DNA from: Rhodospirillales bacterium
GTDB taxonomy: Bacteria; Pseudomonadota; Alphaproteobacteria; MPNO01; UBA2964
DNA: 8,372 nucleotides
NCBI GenBank assembly: GCA_002727395.1
Contig: PBWY01000039.1
Location: forward strand, 1-8,372
Direction: 5' to 3'
Positions 5,850 through 8,372 of this stretch are shown here, piece by piece; the stretch's first letter is position 1, and each line of letters begins with the position of its first letter. The notes below the pieces were generated by a model. The model was not told the origin of the DNA, did not search any database, and saw nothing but the letters and a program-made list of their open reading frames with translations. A program made the position numbers and the translations under genes.

Positions 5850-6701
5850 ATGAAAACATTTTCTATCAAATCATCTCAAAATATCGAAAACACGCTGAGG
5901 AAAATTGGCAAGTTGTGTGATGAGGAATTTGAAATAGGGGGGGTTGCCCTTTTGTTGGGTGCAATGGACAACCCGAATAAGAAAATAGAATTTTATCTTG
6001 ATCATCTAATTCAAATAGCCAGTGACGTAAGTGATATCATTGGAAAAACAAAGAAAGCAACTCTGGATAATCGAATAAATTGCCTAAAGGAAATAATCGT
6101 GACAAATCGGGGTTATACTGGTGATAGTGATACGTATGATGATCCCCAAAATGCCAATATGATAAATATCATTGAACGTCGCAAAGGTTTGCCTGTAGGA
6201 TTAGGAATAATATATTTGGACGTAGCACATCGATTAGGCTGGAAAGCAACCGGCATTAATTTTCCAGGACATTTTCTAATCCGTCTAGAGCATGAATCCA
6301 AAAGAAAAATCATCGATCCATTTAATAACGCCATCGAACGAGACACGCCGGATTTAAGACACATCTTAAAGCAGGTCAATGGAATGGACACAGAACTTTT
6401 ACCACAACATTCTTGCTCTCTAAGTTCGAGAGAAACACTGCTTCGATTACTAAATAATATTAAATTGCGTGCCATATCTTCAAATGATTTAAAAAGAGCC
6501 ATGCAGATTATGGAACGGATGCTCTTAATAGCCCCAAGCCAATGGGTGATTTTACAAGAGGCGAGTTTATTTTATTACAAAATAGGTAATTTAAAAAAAT
6601 CTACTGAAATATTAGAAGGATTTATAGAAAAAACCGCCAAAAACTCGGAACGCAGGGAGGCGGAAACTATGCTGTTTAAGGTAAAAAAAATCCTTCACTA
6701 A
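5850..6701 (+). CDS. SirB1-family transglutaminase-like protein with C-terminal TPR region
   Basis: The 283-residue product resembles the SirB1 family (Transglut_core2 followed by tetratricopeptide-like helices). Key segments are DDPQNANMINIIERRKGLPVGLGIIYLDVAHRLG (about 97-130), INFPGHFLIRLE (136-147) and IIDPFNNA (154-161), then a helical part from about 210 with two TPR-like units (RAMQIMERMLLIAPSQWVILQEASLFYYKIGNLKKSTEILEGFI). The histidine of PGHF and aspartate of DPF align with transglutaminase catalytic positions, but the residue at the expected nucleophile site in GLPVGLG is not cysteine, as I recall is usual in this family, so enzymatic activity is doubtful. Biochemical function is not established. 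The ATG at 5850 starts four bases after the BON gene stop; a GTG at 5838 would overlap it by eight bases and is an alternative. Close packing suggests co-transcription with the BON gene and perhaps gshB. Confidence 0.85.
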   Translation: MKTFSIKSSQNIENTLRKIGKLCDEEFEIGGVALLLGAMDNPNKKIEFYLDHLIQIASDVSDIIGKTKKATLDNRINCLKEIIVTNRGYTGDSDTYDDPQNANMINIIERRKGLPVGLGIIYLDVAHRLGWKATGINFPGHFLIRLEHESKRKIIDPFNNAIERDTPDLRHILKQVNGMDTELLPQHSCSLSSRETLLRLLNNIKLRAISSNDLKRAMQIMERMLLIAPSQWVILQEASLFYYKIGNLKKSTEILEGFIEKTAKNSERREAETMLFKVKKILH

Positions 6702-6725
6702 ATTCCTTATTAACCTGCTAACGCC

Positions 6726-6731
6726 AAAGGA
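6726..6731 (+). promoter_or_regulatory. Ribosome binding site of gshB
   Basis: AAAGGA ends five bases before the ATG at 6737, fixing that ATG as the gshB start. The gene thus has its own strong translation signal and does not rely on coupling to the SirB1-family gene 35 bases upstream. Confidence 0.7.
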
Positions 6732-6736
6732 ACCAA

Positions 6737-7693
6737 ATGAGTTTAACTGTCGCGATCCAAATGGATCCTATCGAAAATATCGATATCAATGTTGATAGTA
6801 CCTTTATACTTGCAATTGAAGCGCAAAAACGGGGACATAAACTGTTTTATTATTTGCCTTCTAGCCTAGCCCTAGTTAATGGCAAATTATTTGCGGAAAT
6901 AAAGCCAGCCGAATTAAGGCGGGAAAAAAATAACCATTACACTCTGGGAAAATCAGAGTTCACTGACCTTTCTAAGTTAGATGTTGTTTTAATGAGACAA
7001 GACCCCCCATTTGATATGTCATATATTACTGCAACGCATCTTTTGGAACACATTCACCCCGAGACTCTTGTTGTAAATGACCCGATACAAGTGCGCAATT
7101 CGCCCGAGAAATTGCTCGCAACTCATTTTGAGGGAATTCTCCCACCCACTTTAATTACTTCCAATAGGGCCCAAATCGTTACCTTTCGTGAAGAACACCG
7201 AGATATAATTGTAAAACCTTTGTATGGTAATGGTGGGGCCGATGTTTTCCACATTTTGCCTGAGGACGAAAACTTAGGGGCGCTATTAGATATGTTCGCG
7301 GAAAAATATCGGGAGCCAATAATAATTCAAAAATATTTGCCCGAAGTTAGGGAAGGAGATAAACGAATTATATTAGTAGACGGCGCTCCAGTCGGCGGCG
7401 TTTTAAGGATCCCAGCCTCAGGAGATGCCCGGGCTAATTTTCACGCGGGGGGATCAGCACAGAAAACATCATTGACACATCAAGAGTTTGAAATTTGTAA
7501 AATGATCGGACCAACGTTAAAAGAACGAGGACTAATTTTTGTAGGTATTGATATTATTGGTGATTATTTAACAGAGATTAATGTGACATCACCGACGGGA
7601 ATTCAAGAAATTAATGCTCTTGACGGAATACAGATCGAGCAGCGTATATGGGACGCTATTGAAGAGCGATATGATGATCTGAAAACCAGATAG
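6737..7693 (+). CDS. gshB: Glutathione synthetase
   Basis: GshB is the ATP-grasp ligase that joins gamma-glutamylcysteine and glycine to make glutathione, the second step of the pathway, in the cytoplasm. The 318-residue product matches the bacterial family length of about 315. Motifs in order are VLMRQDPPFDMSY (84-96), VNDPIQVRNSPEKL (113-126), IIVKPLYGNGGADV (157-170, ATP binding), IIQKYLPEVREGDKRIILVDG (196-216), ANFHAGGSA (233-241) and VGIDIIGDYLTEINVTSPTGIQEIN (269-293) with the metal-binding Glu and Asn. It has a good Shine-Dalgarno sequence. It ends in TAG, the only gene here to do so, with a TAA one codon further on. The neighbouring convergent gene is a glutathione S-transferase, a user of its product. 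gshA is not in the window. Confidence 0.97.
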   Translation: MSLTVAIQMDPIENIDINVDSTFILAIEAQKRGHKLFYYLPSSLALVNGKLFAEIKPAELRREKNNHYTLGKSEFTDLSKLDVVLMRQDPPFDMSYITATHLLEHIHPETLVVNDPIQVRNSPEKLLATHFEGILPPTLITSNRAQIVTFREEHRDIIVKPLYGNGGADVFHILPEDENLGALLDMFAEKYREPIIIQKYLPEVREGDKRIILVDGAPVGGVLRIPASGDARANFHAGGSAQKTSLTHQEFEICKMIGPTLKERGLIFVGIDIIGDYLTEINVTSPTGIQEINALDGIQIEQRIWDAIEERYDDLKTR

Positions 7694-7710
7694 CCTTAAT
7701 AAGCCCTCTT

Positions 7711-8372
7711 TTAGTTTAAAATTCTTCTTGCTACATCTGAGATATTATCGTCAACCTGAGAAAATTGTTTGATATCACCCTGCTCGAGATAATTCGTCAC
7801 GGCCAAGTCAAACGATGGTCTTGACTGGATGCGCTTATACCAATCACAAACCGCTGGGGCTTTCTCTTTCCATACCGCCAGCAACTTGAGCGCTGACAAT
7901 CTATTAATATAGGGGGTCACCGCAGCATCAGCTAAGGAATATAGTCGGCCAGCAATAAAATCCTGCCTTTTCAAGACGTCATCCAACTCTTTAATGAATT
8001 TATCGTACGTCCACACTGCGTTTCCAACAAATGGGGAAGACAACCCATCTCTATAAACTGCTTCCTGTCGATTTCTGCGTCCAATATCTGGTATTTTATT
8101 TAAATGAACTTTTTGTTCCTGTTTTGATTTTTGTAGGAAGGACGGTCGAAATGCCGTAGCGTGGGTAAGAACACCGGTGGCTGGGTGGATAATTTCGTCG
8201 ATTTTTTTTAACCAGGTGCGCATGATCGCTCGAGTTTGCGGGGTTTGCGGCACCAAAGAAATTTTTTCATTTAACTCTTCGATGTATTGCATAATTATGG
8301 TTGATTCTAGGACAACTGTGTCCCCATCAATCAAAGTAGGAACAACGGCGTTTGGATTCAGCCTAAGATAAT
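7711..8372 (-). CDS. Glutathione S-transferase family protein, N-terminus cut by the window edge
   Basis: The frame is open to the right edge of the window; 220 residues are visible, starting YLRLNPNAVVPTLIDGDTVVLESTIIMQYIEEL. This is the second half of the thioredoxin-like GST domain, with the cis-proline of VVPTL and the ES pair that binds the gamma-glutamyl group of glutathione. About 35-40 N-terminal residues, including the catalytic Ser/Tyr/Cys region, should lie beyond the edge. The all-helical C-terminal domain follows and includes SLADAAVTPYINRL, the conserved capping-box helix of GSTs. The class and substrate cannot be told from this part. An internal TTG at 8334 is not the start because homology continues upstream. 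It converges on gshB with 17 bases between the stops. Confidence 0.9.
   Translation of the reverse strand, partial: YLRLNPNAVVPTLIDGDTVVLESTIIMQYIEELNEKISLVPQTPQTRAIMRTWLKKIDEIIHPATGVLTHATAFRPSFLQKSKQEQKVHLNKIPDIGRRNRQEAVYRDGLSSPFVGNAVWTYDKFIKELDDVLKRQDFIAGRLYSLADAAVTPYINRLSALKLLAVWKEKAPAVCDWYKRIQSRPSFDLAVTNYLEQGDIKQFSQVDDNISDVARRILN

Noticed and set aside
7691..7705. CTTAATAAG as a terminator stem after gshB
   Set aside because: The stem would be only four AT-rich base pairs with no usable loop and no strong T-run on the right side.

Overview
The window is a compact, moderately AT-rich stretch of bacterial core chromosome. It most probably comes from an alphaproteobacterium: hrcA lies divergent from rph-rdgB-hemW, and an LpoA-like lipoprotein gene lies divergent from an rsmI-to-gshB run, arrangements I associate with that class. 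A marine, low-GC lineage is possible, but that is a guess from base composition. I see no mobile element, CRISPR array, tRNA or rRNA, and no gene-free stretch longer than about 180 bases.

Layout: (1) 1-76 minus is the first 25 codons of hrcA, the heat-shock repressor. (2) 77-254 is the divergent control region, with a 24-bp imperfect palindrome but no recognisable CIRCE element. (3) 255-2765 plus is a tight run of rph (RNase PH), rdgB (non-canonical purine NTP pyrophosphatase) and hemW (radical SAM heme chaperone). hemW carries an in-frame amber codon about halfway and is otherwise full length. (4) 2791-4230 minus is a lipoprotein with a periplasmic-binding-protein fold, annotated in relatives as penicillin-binding protein activator (LpoA-like). 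(5) 4242-7693 plus holds rsmI (16S rRNA 2'-O-methyltransferase), a dual-BON-domain lipoprotein resembling DolP, a SirB1-family transglutaminase-like/TPR protein, and gshB (glutathione synthetase). (6) 7711-8372 minus is a glutathione S-transferase, cut at its N-terminus by the window edge.

Functionally, the left half deals with RNA trimming, nucleotide-pool cleaning and heme handling. The middle recalls the E. coli lpoA / rsmI / dolP neighbourhood, which links the cell envelope with ribosome methylation. The right end pairs glutathione synthesis with a glutathione-using enzyme.

The most notable observation is the hemW amber codon, which sits where relatives as I remember them have glutamine. 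Of the nine gene ends visible, eight are TAA, none is TGA, and the single TAG (gshB) is followed one codon later by an in-frame TAA. A simple point mutation or sequencing error is the leading explanation; amber suppression or recoding is possible and testable. I did not find a clearly novel multi-gene system here.
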